A program made the translations under genes and the position numbers. From Xaviernesmea oryzae (GTDB lineage Bacteria; Pseudomonadota; Alphaproteobacteria; Rhizobiales; Rhizobiaceae): 64,000 nucleotides of DNA. Location: positions 62,001 through 126,000 of the forward strand of contig NZ_FOAM01000005.1 in NCBI RefSeq assembly GCF_900109605.1, read 5' to 3'. Below are positions 1-8,632 of this stretch, piece by piece (position 1 is the stretch's first letter; each line of letters starts with the position of its first letter). The notes below the pieces were generated by a model that ran no database searches, had not been told where the DNA came from, and saw nothing but the letters and a program-made list of their open reading frames with translations.

Positions 1-168
1 AAGCGCCTGCATCATTTCGTTCTGGCGGCGCCAGTCGGCCATGGCCTTTGCGGCATCCGGCGTGGTTTCCAGATAGATTTCCACGGCATGGCGGCGCGCC
101 TCGTCAAGCTCGCCATCGACGAAGGCATGGAGATCATCGGTGGTGATGGGTCTTTCTGCGCCGTTCAT
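1..168 (-). CDS. Anti-sigma factor, N-terminal part (runs off the window start)
   Basis: The visible 56 residues begin MNGAERPITTDDLHAFVDGE and continue with an acidic/arginine-rich helix (LDEARRHAVEIYL) and DWRRQNEMMQA. This is the usual N-terminal zinc-finger-like or anti-sigma domain of small membrane anti-sigma factors paired with ECF sigma factors. The ATG overlaps the TGA stop of the sigma gene (ATGA), so the two are translationally coupled. By family it would bind and hold the sigma factor at the membrane until a stress signal arrives. The membrane segment lies outside the window and cannot be checked. Confidence 0.75.
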   Translation of the reverse strand, partial: MNGAERPITTDDLHAFVDGELDEARRHAVEIYLETTPDAAKAMADWRRQNEMMQAL

Positions 169-671
169 TTCACTGCTCTCAGCTTCGGCCCGTCCTCATA
201 GGTGGCTGCCCGTATTGCCGCACGGGCCCGTCCAAGGCGTGACATCAAGGTCCCTAGGGGAATATCGAGAATGCCGGCGGCCTCGGCATAGCTCATCCCT
301 TCCACCGCGACGAGAAGCAACACCTCACGCTGCTCGTCCGGGAGACGATCGATCGCCCGCGCCAGCTCGACAAGAGCAAGTCGTTCGAACGGACTGTCCG
401 GCGCAGCAAGCTCGCCCACAAAATTTTCGATCGGCATCGTCTGCGGCCGGCGCCGCCGCGCCCGCATATCGTTGCGCAGGAGGTTGAGGAGGATGCGAAA
501 CAGCCAGGCGCGAAGCGGCCCCTTCGGCGTCCAAAGTCCTTTCTTGCGGATCGCGCGCTCCAGGCAATCCTGAACGAGATCATCCGCCTGATCGCGGTCA
601 CGCGTCAGCGCCCGTGCGTAGCGGCGCAAGGCCGGCACGTGTTCGGCGATCTCGTTCAGGAGGTCACCCAT
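165..671 (-). CDS. ECF-family RNA polymerase sigma factor
   Basis: This 168-residue protein has the two-domain ECF layout. Sigma region 2 (about residues 10-75) contains the -10 recognition helix with DQADDLVQDCLERAI and LRAWLFRILLNLLRND. Sigma region 4 (about 105-155) contains LPDEQREVLLLVAVEGMSYAEAAGI followed by a helix-turn-helix ending in LGTLMSRLGRAR. It would direct RNA polymerase to a small stress regulon. It starts 6 bases after a gene for a small secreted protein and overlaps the anti-sigma gene by 4 bases, so the three form one minus-strand operon. Many such sigma factors activate their own operon, but I did not find a convincing promoter. Confidence 0.9.
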   Translation of the reverse strand: MGDLLNEIAEHVPALRRYARALTRDRDQADDLVQDCLERAIRKKGLWTPKGPLRAWLFRILLNLLRNDMRARRRRPQTMPIENFVGELAAPDSPFERLALVELARAIDRLPDEQREVLLLVAVEGMSYAEAAGILDIPLGTLMSRLGRARAAIRAATYEDGPKLRAVK

Positions 672-677
672 GCACCA

Positions 678-1070
678 TCAATCCTTCGCGACGTGCCACA
701 CGCCGCCAACGCCATCGCCGGTCGTGTCGCCGGGCTTCTTGTCGTTGATCCACAGATAAAGAGGCGAGCCCTCATGCGCCCATTGCTGCTTGCCATCCTT
801 GCGCTTGACGAGGGTAAACTCGCCATCGTCCTTGGCACCTTTGGCCGCAAGAAGCGGTGGCCATTTCTTGGCGCAATCGCCATCGCAGGCCGACGTGCCG
901 CCCGTGTCCTTGTCGAACGTATAAAGCGTCATGCCCTTGGCATCGGTCAAAACCTCTCCCTTGCCGGTGTCACGGGTCTTGATGGCGCCACCGGCCTCGT
1001 CTTCGGCATGGGCGGGCGAAAGCGTCGCAGCGGCCATCAGGCCGGCGAGCAGCAGAGAACGTATGAGCAT
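678..1070 (-). CDS. Small secreted protein of the COG4315 repeat family
   Basis: The 130-residue product has a Sec signal peptide (residues 1 to about 22, cut after SPAHA). Two copies of the family repeat follow: one around GMTLYTFDKDTGG with a CDGDCAKKWPP segment, and a second around GSPLYLWINDKKPGD. The start at 1070 is chosen because GGAGGAAATTTC precedes it; an upstream in-frame ATG at 1100 lacks a ribosome binding site. Family members are periplasmic or lipid-linked proteins of unknown role, often next to ECF sigma/anti-sigma pairs. There is no lipobox cysteine here, so it is probably soluble. It is the first gene of the operon with the ECF sigma factor and may be part of the stress response or its main target. 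Confidence 0.8.
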   Translation of the reverse strand: MLIRSLLLAGLMAAATLSPAHAEDEAGGAIKTRDTGKGEVLTDAKGMTLYTFDKDTGGTSACDGDCAKKWPPLLAAKGAKDDGEFTLVKRKDGKQQWAHEGSPLYLWINDKKPGDTTGDGVGGVWHVAKD

Positions 1071-1245
1071 GAAATTTCCTCCAGGCTGTCCAGTTTTCAC
1101 GAGGTACGCGGACGCCCTGATCGGCGTTCGCTGAGGAGGAGAACACCGCCATGTCGATTTTCATCCCGGACATCGGATGATTTCGCGATTTTTTTTGATC
1201 GCCTGATTGTTCGGCGCAAAGACGCGCCGCGGTAGGCGTGGCTCG

Positions 1246-2277
1246 TCAGGCCTCAGCCATCTCATGCATGTCGATCGGCGGGATCTTGATGATCGGCTCC
1301 GGTGCTTCGCCGCTGTCAATAATGGAGAAGACCGCACGCAGCATGGCCGGCACGTCCTGTCGCACCATCTCGATGCCGCCGCCGAGCAGAGTGACGAAGG
1401 GATCCCAGTCGAAGCAGCCCATGACGGGCATGTCCTGGCCATAATGGCCGGAGCGCTTGATCCAGTGAACCACCCCTTCCAGCGAGATGGTGGAGTTTAC
1501 GAACATGCCGCCGGGCATGGCCGAGCCGGAGGCCCAGCGCGCCTCGAGTGCTGCTTCCGCCTTCTCCGGCGCGTAGCCGCAGGGAAGGATGAACGAGGGA
1601 TCGGGCGAAAGGCCGGCATCCTGATGCGCCGCCTTGAAGCCACGCAGGCGCTCGCCCGTATTGTGGTCGCTCGCCCGCCCGCCCACGAACATCAGCGGGC
1701 TCATCTGGCCCAGCCGCTGCTGGCAATTGTCCAGGATGCGGCGGGTCAGGCCATAGGCGCCGGCAAAATTGTCGGAGATGATCGATGGCGCCCGCGAGCC
1801 CGGCAGGTCGAGGTTGAGGCTTCTGGCGCCCGCGCTCGTGCAGATATCAGTGATCCGGTCCGGATCGGTAGCGCCGGTGGCGATCAGCCATTCCACCTGG
1901 TAGCCGAGCATCTCGCGCGCGGCTTCCACCTCCAGCTCCGGGTCGCGCCGCGTGCAGGTCACGATGGGGAACAGCCCGCGCTCACGCGCCATGGTCTCGA
2001 AGGTTTCGACGATGGAGCCGAAATAGCGGTTGTCATATTTCGGCACGATCATACCGACGATGCGCGAGCTCTCGCGGCGCAGCAGGCTGGCCTGCATGTT
2101 CACGGCATAGCCCTGCTCTTGCGCAAGCCGGGTCACCTTTTCCGCCAGCTTGGCGCTGATGCGCCGCTTCTTCCACGTTCCGTTCAACACCGAGCTCACC
2201 GCGCTGGCCGACGTGCCCGCCAGTTCGGCGAGATCGTAGATGGTCGTCTTCTTGGTCTGGCGGGGCGGAAACTGCAC
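1246..2277 (-). CDS. LacI-family transcriptional repressor of the ribitol operon
   Basis: The N-terminal helix-turn-helix begins TIYDLAELAGTSASAVSSVL and runs into a LacI hinge. A periplasmic-binding-protein-like sugar domain follows, with IVGMIVPKYDNRYFGSIVET at its start. I prefer the GTG start at 2277 because CAGGAGAACGAC lies just before it; an ATG at 2328 would add 17 residues before the helix-turn-helix and has no visible ribosome binding site. The gene is divergent from the transporter operon at 2542, and a 28-bp near-perfect palindrome lies between them. By family and position it represses the ribitol import and degradation operon until inducer (ribitol or ribulose) binds. The inducer is inferred from neighbouring enzymes. 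Confidence 0.88.
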   Translation of the reverse strand: MQFPPRQTKKTTIYDLAELAGTSASAVSSVLNGTWKKRRISAKLAEKVTRLAQEQGYAVNMQASLLRRESSRIVGMIVPKYDNRYFGSIVETFETMARERGLFPIVTCTRRDPELEVEAAREMLGYQVEWLIATGATDPDRITDICTSAGARSLNLDLPGSRAPSIISDNFAGAYGLTRRILDNCQQRLGQMSPLMFVGGRASDHNTGERLRGFKAAHQDAGLSPDPSFILPCGYAPEKAEAALEARWASGSAMPGGMFVNSTISLEGVVHWIKRSGHYGQDMPVMGCFDWDPFVTLLGGGIEMVRQDVPAMLRAVFSIIDSGEAPEPIIKIPPIDMHEMAEA

Positions 2278-2338
2278 GTCGTTCTCCTGTTCAAGATGTA
2301 GCTTGACATCAAATGCGGTGCGTGGCAATCAATGCTCC

Positions 2339-2366
2339 ATCGATTGAGCATCGATGCACAATCGAT
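2339..2366. promoter_or_regulatory. 28-bp palindromic operator, likely for the divergent LacI-type repressor
   Basis: The two arms read ATCGATTGAGCATC and GATGCACAATCGAT. They are reverse complements except for one mismatched pair. The core ATCGAT occurs three times within 28 bases. The site lies between the repressor start (2277) and the transporter start (2542), beside a TTGACA-like hexamer at 2303-2308. LacI-family dimers bind such symmetric sites, so this is the best operator candidate for the region. Confidence 0.72.
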
Positions 2367-2541
2367 GATACAGGCTGGCAGTGGAGGGCTGGCCGGGAGC
2401 GTCCCTTCAAAACGGCGACAGGCCGACTCGGCGATCCGCATGCTTATCAGCGGTGGGAGCGGGGCGGCGGCGTCCGTCACGCGAAGGGACGAGCGGGAGT
2501 GCCCTCGAACGATAACGGGTTGAAATCCCACGGAGGAGACA

Positions 2542-3585
2542 ATGAAGATTAGCACCGTCCTGATGGCGTCCGCCGTCACGCTCTCGGCCGTTTACGGCGC
2601 ATCCGCAGCCCAGGCCGCCGATACGGTCGCCTTCCTGATGCCGGACCAGGCATCCACGCGCTACGAGCAGCACGATTTTCCCGGCTTCAAGGCCGAGATG
2701 GCCAAGCTCTGCGCCGAGTGCACCGTCATCTACCAGAATGCCAATGGCGACGCTTCGTTGCAGCAGCAGCAGTTCAATTCGGTCATGGCCCAAGGCGCCA
2801 AGGTCGTCGTAATCGATCCCGTCGATTCCGCTGCAGCCGCTGGCCTGGTCGAGATCGCGCAGTCGCAGGGCGTCAAAGTCGTGGCCTATGACCGGCCGAT
2901 CCCCAACAAGCCGGCCGACTATTACGTCTCCTTCGACAATGAGAAGATCGGCTACTCGATTGCCAAGTCGCTGGTCGATCATCTCAAGGCCAGTGGCGTC
3001 AAGGACGGAGCCGGTGTGCTTCAGATCAACGGCTCGCCGACGGACGCCGCTGCCGGCCTGATCCGGGACGGCATCCATCGCGGCCTGAAAGACTCCGGCT
3101 TCAAGACGCTCGCCGAATTCGACACGCCGGAATGGGCACCGCCGAAGGCGCAGGAATGGGCTGCCGGCCAGATCACTCGCTTCGGCGCCGACATCAAAGG
3201 CGTGGTGGCTGCCAATGACGGAACGGGCGGCGGCGCCATCGCTGCCTTCAAGGCTGCTGGCGTTAAGCCGGTTCCGCCGGTCACCGGCAATGACGCAACG
3301 ATCGCCGCTCTGCAGCTGATCATTTCAGGCGACCAGTACAACACCATCTCCAAGCCATCGGAAATCGTCGCTGCCGCCGCCGCCAAGGTCGCCGTCCAGC
3401 TTGCCAAGGGCGAAAAGCCGGAAGCGAAGACCACGCTCTACGATACGCCCTCCGAGCTGTTCGTACCGGCGGTCGTCACCGCCGAAAACATCAAGGCCGA
3501 AATCTTCGACAAGAAGATCCAAACGGCCGCCGAAGTCTGCACCGGCGAATATGCCGAGGGCTGCAAGAAGCTCGGCATCCAGTAA
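2542..3585 (+). CDS. Sugar/polyol ABC importer, periplasmic binding protein (probable ribitol)
   Basis: This 347-residue protein has a signal peptide (about residues 1-25, cleaved after ASAAQA). A type I periplasmic sugar-binding fold follows, starting DTVAFLMPDQASTRYEQHDF and containing GAKVVVIDPVDS and VKVVAYDRPI. It resembles the xylose-binding branch (XylF). GGAGGAGAC lies just before the ATG. It is first in an operon with an ATPase and a permease, then ribitol dehydrogenase and ribulokinase, so the ligand is most likely ribitol (inference from context). An 8-bp-stem hairpin follows the stop codon and may protect the upstream message. Confidence 0.9.
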   Translation: MKISTVLMASAVTLSAVYGASAAQAADTVAFLMPDQASTRYEQHDFPGFKAEMAKLCAECTVIYQNANGDASLQQQQFNSVMAQGAKVVVIDPVDSAAAAGLVEIAQSQGVKVVAYDRPIPNKPADYYVSFDNEKIGYSIAKSLVDHLKASGVKDGAGVLQINGSPTDAAAGLIRDGIHRGLKDSGFKTLAEFDTPEWAPPKAQEWAAGQITRFGADIKGVVAANDGTGGGAIAAFKAAGVKPVPPVTGNDATIAALQLIISGDQYNTISKPSEIVAAAAAKVAVQLAKGEKPEAKTTLYDTPSELFVPAVVTAENIKAEIFDKKIQTAAEVCTGEYAEGCKKLGIQ

Positions 3586-3600
3586 GCCTGGACAAGCCTG

Positions 3601-3628
3601 CCCGGCCGCACCGACAGGATCGGCCGGG
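3601..3628 (+). other. Intercistronic RNA hairpin after the ribitol-type binding-protein gene
   Basis: CCCGGCCG (3601-3608) and CGGCCGGG (3621-3628) form a perfect 8-bp GC stem with a 12-base loop, 15 bases after the binding-protein stop codon. There is no T-run, so it is more likely an RNA-stabilising or partial attenuation element than a full terminator. Confidence 0.6.
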
Positions 3629-3658
3629 CCATCCGATCGCCCAGAAAGGCTTCAAGCC

Positions 3659-4480
3659 ATGACCACGACCACAAAGGCCATGCCCGCGAAAGGTGAAACC
3701 ATTCTGCGGCTCAGCCAGATTTGCAAGAATTTTGGCGCCGTCTCGGCGCTGACCGATATCGACCTCGAGGTGAAGGCCGGAGAAGTCGTCGCGCTGGTGG
3801 GAGACAATGGTGCCGGTAAGTCGACGCTGATCAAGGTGCTGGCCGGCGTTCATCAGCCATCTTCCGGCACGATCGACTTCATGGGCCGTCCGGCCTCGCT
3901 CGACAGCCCCGGCAAGGCGCTTGAACTGGGTATCGCCACGGTCTTCCAGGATCTGGCGCTCTGCGAAAATCTCGATGTCGTCGCCAATCTTTTCCTCGGC
4001 CATGAAATGTCGCCCTGGGCGCTGGATGAGGTTGCGATGGAAGTGCGCGCCTGGACGCTGCTGCGCGAACTCGCCGCGCGCATTCCCTCCGTGCGCCAGC
4101 CGATTGCCTCCCTGTCGGGCGGCCAGCGCCAGACCGTGGCCATTGCCCGTTCGCTGCTGCTCGATCCCAAGATCATCATGCTGGACGAGCCGACAGCCGC
4201 CCTTGGCGTCGCACAGACCGCCGAGGTGCTCAACCTGATCGAGCGCGTGCGCGACCGCGGCCTCGGCGTCATCATCATCAGCCATAATATGGAGGATGTG
4301 CGCGCGGTTGCCGACCGCATCGTCGTCCTGCGGCTTGGCCGCAACAACGGCGTCTTCACGCCTGACGCCTCCAACCAGGAACTCGTGGCCGCCATTACGG
4401 GCGCGACGGAAAATTCCGTATCCCGTCGCATGGAGCGCAAATCCGTCCACGCACAGGAACAGACCGGGAGCCTCACATGA
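3659..4480 (+). CDS. Sugar/polyol ABC importer, single-domain ATPase
   Basis: The 273-residue protein has one nucleotide-binding domain: Walker A GDNGAGKST (residues 48-56), signature LSGGQ followed by RQTVAIARSLL, Walker B IIMLDEPTA and the switch histidine in IIISHNMEDV. The start at 3659 follows AGAAAGGC; an open frame upstream overlaps the previous gene and is not used. Unlike RbsA/XylG-type proteins with two domains, this has a single domain, so it would act as a homodimer under the permease. Its stop overlaps the permease start (ATGA). The C-terminus after the switch is a short polar tail. Confidence 0.92.
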   Translation: MTTTTKAMPAKGETILRLSQICKNFGAVSALTDIDLEVKAGEVVALVGDNGAGKSTLIKVLAGVHQPSSGTIDFMGRPASLDSPGKALELGIATVFQDLALCENLDVVANLFLGHEMSPWALDEVAMEVRAWTLLRELAARIPSVRQPIASLSGGQRQTVAIARSLLLDPKIIMLDEPTAALGVAQTAEVLNLIERVRDRGLGVIIISHNMEDVRAVADRIVVLRLGRNNGVFTPDASNQELVAAITGATENSVSRRMERKSVHAQEQTGSLT

Positions 4481-5739
4481 GCAAGCCAGCCAACCTCACC
4501 CCGGCCCCTGCAGAGGCCCCGCTCGACCGCTCGGACGTGCGCATGCGCCATGATGACAGCATCGGCGCCATGCTGCGCGCCTCGCTGGACAAGGTGCGCT
4601 CCGGCGATCTCGGCATGCTGCCCGTCGTTGTCGGCCTCATCGTCATTTCCGTGGTCTTCAGCCTGCTGAACCCGGTGTTCCTGCTGCCGAACAATCTCGT
4701 CAACCTGCTCTTCGATTGCGCCACCGTCGGCATCATCTCGCTGGGCATCGTCTGCGTGCTGCTGTTGGGGGAAATCGACCTGTCGGTCGGTTCGATGAGC
4801 GGGCTCGCCTCCGCCATGGTCGGCGTGCTCTGGGTCAATCTCGGCTTGGCGCTGCCGCTGGCGATCTTTGCAGGGCTTGCCGCCGGTGCCTGCGTCGGCG
4901 CGCTCTACGGCGTTCTTTATAATCGATTGGGCATGCCGAGCTTCGTTGCCACCTTGGCCGGCCTTCTCGCGCTGCTCGGGCTGCAGCTCTATATTCTCGG
5001 CCCGACCGGCAGCATCAATCTGCCTTTTGCCTCGGTGCTCGTGCGCTTCGGGCAGATCTATGTAATGCCGGCATGGTTGTCACATCTGCTGGCGCTGGTT
5101 CCCGGCGCCGTTATGGTGCTAAGAGGCTTGCGCACTCGGGCTGGCCGCCAAGCCGCTGGGCTTTCCGCACCGCCGCTGAGCGCGCTGATCCTGAAAGCAG
5201 GTCTGCTCACCCTCGGTCTGGAATTTGCGGTCTTCTACCTGAACCAGGGTCGCGGCGTGCCGTGGATGTTCGGCCTTCTGATCGCGCTGGTGGTGGTGCT
5301 CGATTATGCGCTGACCCGCACGCAATGGGGCCGCTCCATGTTTGCCGTAGGCGGAAACCGCGAAGCCGCGCGCCGCGCCGGCATCAATGTCCGCCGGATC
5401 TATATGAGCGCCTTCATGCTGTGCTCGACGCTGGCTGCGCTCGGCGGCATGCTCTCGGCCGCGCGGCTTGCATCCTCCAGCCAGCAGGCCGGCACAGGCG
5501 ATGTCAACCTCAACGCCATTGCCGCAGCCGTGATCGGCGGCACCAGTCTCTTCGGCGGACGCGGCAGCGCCTATTCGGCCCTGCTCGGCATCATCGTCAT
5601 CCAGGCGATTTCCAACGGGCTGACGCTGCTCAACCTCAGCTCCTCGCTGCGCTACATGATCACGGGCGCCGTGCTGGCCATCGCCGTCATCGTCGATTCA
5701 CTTGCCCGCCGCTCCCGCGTCAGCCACGGTCGCGCTTGA
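4477..5739 (+). CDS. Sugar/polyol ABC importer, inner-membrane permease (XylH/RbsC type)
   Basis: This 420-residue protein has a polar N-terminus of about 45 residues and then about ten or more hydrophobic segments, beginning LPVVVGLIVISVVFSLLNPV. The BPD_transp_2 family motif GEIDLSVGSMSGLASA is present near residue 95. A second cytoplasmic signature, GGNREAARRAGI, lies near residue 300 and would contact the ATPase. Its length fits the XylH branch rather than shorter RbsC proteins. It is coupled to the ATPase gene by a 4-base overlap. It forms the channel for the polyol bound by the 2542 gene product. Confidence 0.92.
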   Translation: MSKPANLTPAPAEAPLDRSDVRMRHDDSIGAMLRASLDKVRSGDLGMLPVVVGLIVISVVFSLLNPVFLLPNNLVNLLFDCATVGIISLGIVCVLLLGEIDLSVGSMSGLASAMVGVLWVNLGLALPLAIFAGLAAGACVGALYGVLYNRLGMPSFVATLAGLLALLGLQLYILGPTGSINLPFASVLVRFGQIYVMPAWLSHLLALVPGAVMVLRGLRTRAGRQAAGLSAPPLSALILKAGLLTLGLEFAVFYLNQGRGVPWMFGLLIALVVVLDYALTRTQWGRSMFAVGGNREAARRAGINVRRIYMSAFMLCSTLAALGGMLSAARLASSSQQAGTGDVNLNAIAAAVIGGTSLFGGRGSAYSALLGIIVIQAISNGLTLLNLSSSLRYMITGAVLAIAVIVDSLARRSRVSHGRA

Positions 5740-5762
5740 GGCAATTGCCCTTTCACACGCAG

Positions 5763-5789
5763 CGAAGCAGGGCGGAGCGCCCCGCTTCG
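5763..5789 (+). other. Intercistronic hairpin between the permease and ribitol dehydrogenase genes
   Basis: CGAAGC (5763-5768) and GGGCG (5770-5774) pair with CGCCC (5778-5782) and GCTTCG (5784-5789), with a GAG loop and one mismatch. It separates the importer genes from the catabolic genes and could tune expression or stabilise the message. There is no T-run. Confidence 0.55.
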
Positions 5790-5821
5790 TCTCGAAGTGA
5801 GTTCAATTCAAGGAGAGTTTC

Positions 5822-6550
5822 ATGTCTGAATCGCTGAACGGGAAAGTCGCGGCCATCACTGGCGCCGCCTCGGGCATCGGCCTGGAATGCGCGCGCACGC
5901 TGGTTGCCGCCGGCGCAACCGTGGTCCTGATCGACCGTGCGGAAGACCGGCTGAAGACGCTGTGCGCCGAGATCGGCGAGCGGGCCAAGCCGCTGGTGGT
6001 CGACCTTTTGAACGGCCCCGAAGTCTCGGCCATGCTGCCGCGCATCCTGGAGATCGCCGGCGGCCTCGACATCTTCCACGCCAATGCCGGCGCCTATATT
6101 GGCGGCCCTGTTGCCGAGGGTGACCCCGATGCCTGGGACCGCATGCTGAACCTCAACATCAACGCCGCCTTCCGCAGCGTTCATGCCGTTCTGCCGCATA
6201 TGATCGCGCAGAAATCCGGCGACATCCTCTTTACCAGCTCGATCGCCGGTGTGGTGCCGGTGATCTGGGAGCCGATCTATACGGCCTCGAAATTCGCTGT
6301 TCAGGCCTTCGTCCATTCCACGCGCCGCCAGGTGTCGCAGCATGGCGTGCGTGTCGGCGCGGTCTTGCCCGGCCCTGTTGTTACCGCGCTGCTCGACGAT
6401 TGGCCGAAGGAGAAGATGGACGAAGCGCTGGCCAATGGCAGCCTGATGCAGCCGAAGGAAGTGGCCGACGCCGTGCTCTTCATGCTGACGCGCCCGCGCA
6501 ACGTCACGATCCGCGATCTCGTCATCGTGCCGAACAGCGTCGACCTCTAG
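5822..6550 (+). CDS. rbtD: Ribitol 2-dehydrogenase (short-chain dehydrogenase)
   Basis: The 242-residue protein has the classical SDR layout: NAD site TGAASGIG (residues 13-20), NAG in HANAGAY, and the catalytic Ser and YTASK in [20 protein letters not shown]. The distinctive strings [35 protein letters not shown] and PNSVDL at the C-terminus match, from memory, the Klebsiella ribitol dehydrogenase closely, so I assign oxidation of ribitol to D-ribulose with NAD. AAGGAGAG lies before the ATG. It follows the importer genes and precedes a D-ribulokinase gene, which completes a ribitol route to D-ribulose 5-phosphate. Confidence 0.9.
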   Translation: MSESLNGKVAAITGAASGIGLECARTLVAAGATVVLIDRAEDRLKTLCAEIGERAKPLVVDLLNGPEVSAMLPRILEIAGGLDIFHANAGAYIGGPVAEGDPDAWDRMLNLNINAAFRSVHAVLPHMIAQKSGDILFTSSIAGVVPVIWEPIYTASKFAVQAFVHSTRRQVSQHGVRVGAVLPGPVVTALLDDWPKEKMDEALANGSLMQPKEVADAVLFMLTRPRNVTIRDLVIVPNSVDL

Positions 6551-6751
6551 AGCCCTTGTTTCGCGTCGGATCTTCGGAAAAGCCGGTCGCCGCTTGTCCG
6601 GCCGATGCTCCAAGGCGATGCTGGCAGAAGCCCTCTGCGCCCGGCGGGGGGGCCGAGCGTCAACATCATCAGTGGAAGCGGAGTGCGGAGCATAGGCCTG
6701 CATCCGCTTTGAATGAAACGCGACCAGACCTTTCTGAAGCGAGACTTGACC

Positions 6752-8383
6752 ATGCCAGACCAGCGCCAGGACACCGCGAACGCCACCTATGTCGTGGGAG
6801 TCGATGTGGGAACGGGCAGCGCCCGTGCCGGGCTCTTCGCCCTTGACGGCACCATGCTGGCCACCGCGAAGCGCGATATCACGCTCTACCGCGAAGCCGG
6901 AGATATTGCCGAGCAATCCAGCCGCGAAATCTGGGATGCGGTCTGCGCCAGCGTCCGTGAGACGGTGATATCTGCCGGCGTTGATCCTGCCGCCGTGGTC
7001 GGCATCGGCTTCGATGCCACCTGCTCTCTAGTGGTCCTCGGCCAAGGCGGTGCCTCCCTGCCGGTCGGCGCCAGCGGGAACGCGGATCGTGACATCATCG
7101 TCTGGATGGACCACCGTGCCGTTGAACAGGCCGAGCGGATCAATGCGCTCGGCCATCCGGTGCTTGCCTATGTCGGCGGCAAGATCTCGCCTGAGATGGA
7201 AACCCCGAAGCTGCTCTGGCTCAAGGAAAACCGGCCGGACGTATTCAACGCGGCGTGGCAATTCTTCGATCTGGCGGATTTTCTCACCTGGCGCGCGACC
7301 GGCGACCTCGCCCGTTCAACCTGCACGGTAACCTGCAAATGGACCTATCTCGCGCATGAGAAGCGCTGGGACGCCGATTATTTCCAAAAGATCGGCCTTG
7401 GAGAATTGGCAGAGGAGGGATTTTCGCGTATCGGCCAGACCATTGTCGAGCCGGGCAGTGCGCTTGCCGGTGGGCTCACGGCGGAAGCGGCCGCAGCACT
7501 GGGCCTGAAGCCCGGCACGGCCGTTGCCGCCGGCATGATCGACGCGCATGCCGGGGGTATCGGCACGGTCGGCTACGGCGGCAAGCCCGAGGAGAACATG
7601 GCCTATGTCTTCGGCACCTCCTCCTGCACCATGTCGTCTACGGCGGAGCCCGTCTTCGTGCCGGGCGTCTGGGGACCTTACTATTCGGCCATGGTTCCGG
7701 GCATGTGGTTGAACGAGGGCGGCCAGAGCGCGGCAGGTGCGGCAATCGACCAGCTGATCGCCTTTCACCCTTACGCTTCACGGGCAGCCGAGGCGGCAGC
7801 GGCGCAGAATGTGCCGCTGCCCGTCTTCCTCGCGGAACTGGCCGGGGCGAAGCTGGCTTCGCCATCCGAGGCGGTGCGGCTGGTGAAAGGTCTGCATGTC
7901 GTGCCGGAATTTCTCGGCAATCGCGCGCCCTTTGCCGACCCTCATGCCCGCGCAATTATCGCCGGGCTCGGCATGGACCGGGACGAGGACAGCCTGGTCG
8001 CGCTTTATGTCGCCGGCCTCTATGGCATTGGTTATGGGCTGAAAGAGATTATCGAGGCCCAGGCGCAGTCCGGTGCCGAGATCGCGCGCATCGTCATCAG
8101 CGGTGGGGCAGGTCAACATGATGTCGTCCGGCAGTGGCTGGCGGATGCGGCAGGCAAGCCGGTAGTGGCACCCAAGGCGGCCGAACCCGTCCTGCTCGGC
8201 GCGGCACTGCTCGGCGCACTGGCGGCCGGCAGCTTTCCCGACGCCCGCGCAGCGATGCACGCACTTTCGGCCGCCGACCGCGTCTATATACCTGCCGGAG
8301 GTGCCATCGCCGAGGCCCATGCCGCGCGATATGCGGCATTCCAAAGCTTGCAGGCGGCGGCGCGCGACGTTCGCGGTTGCTGA
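6752..8383 (+). CDS. rbtK: D-ribulokinase (FGGY-family carbohydrate kinase)
   Basis: This 543-residue protein has the two-domain FGGY kinase layout. It has the N-terminal phosphate loop VGVDVGTGSARAGLF (about residues 12-26), GIGFDATCSL, IVWMDHRA, a conserved TWRATGD region, and the C-terminal ATP-domain motif ISGGAGQHD. It resembles the pentulose (D-ribulose) kinase branch. I use the ATG at 6752, close to the first beta-strand; an in-frame ATG at 6713 adds 13 residues. With ribitol dehydrogenase just upstream, the reaction is D-ribulose plus ATP to D-ribulose 5-phosphate, which feeds the pentose phosphate pathway. The 200-base gap upstream shows no clear element. Confidence 0.87.
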   Translation: MPDQRQDTANATYVVGVDVGTGSARAGLFALDGTMLATAKRDITLYREAGDIAEQSSREIWDAVCASVRETVISAGVDPAAVVGIGFDATCSLVVLGQGGASLPVGASGNADRDIIVWMDHRAVEQAERINALGHPVLAYVGGKISPEMETPKLLWLKENRPDVFNAAWQFFDLADFLTWRATGDLARSTCTVTCKWTYLAHEKRWDADYFQKIGLGELAEEGFSRIGQTIVEPGSALAGGLTAEAAAALGLKPGTAVAAGMIDAHAGGIGTVGYGGKPEENMAYVFGTSSCTMSSTAEPVFVPGVWGPYYSAMVPGMWLNEGGQSAAGAAIDQLIAFHPYASRAAEAAAAQNVPLPVFLAELAGAKLASPSEAVRLVKGLHVVPEFLGNRAPFADPHARAIIAGLGMDRDEDSLVALYVAGLYGIGYGLKEIIEAQAQSGAEIARIVISGGAGQHDVVRQWLADAAGKPVVAPKAAEPVLLGAALLGALAAGSFPDARAAMHALSAADRVYIPAGGAIAEAHAARYAAFQSLQAAARDVRGC

Positions 8384-8632
8384 AGGCACGAAGGCGATGG
8401 GCGGAGCACGGCCGCCCGCGCACCTCTCACGTCACAGCGTTCCAAGCGTGCTAACCCAAGTGCAACGACGCTCGTCATTTTTGATCAAATGTCACGTCGG
8501 TGCGGATATTCATCTCTAAACGATGCCATCTTCGGAACGATTTTCTCTAAAGGCTTCGATAGAGAAACGTGGTTGCCTGGCCACCATGCGAGCGCTTGTC
8601 TAGCTTGGCCCTCTATTTGGCGGAGATTTTTG

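Noticed and set aside
1207-2301. A 364-codon open frame on the plus strand opposite the LacI-type gene.
   Set aside because: The product is His/Arg/Ala-rich with no motifs, and the opposite strand encodes a normal LacI protein.
8480-8489. TTTGATCAAA palindrome upstream of sbp, like an FNR/FixK site.
   Set aside because: The FNR/FixK box needs four bases between TTGAT and ATCAA; this has none.
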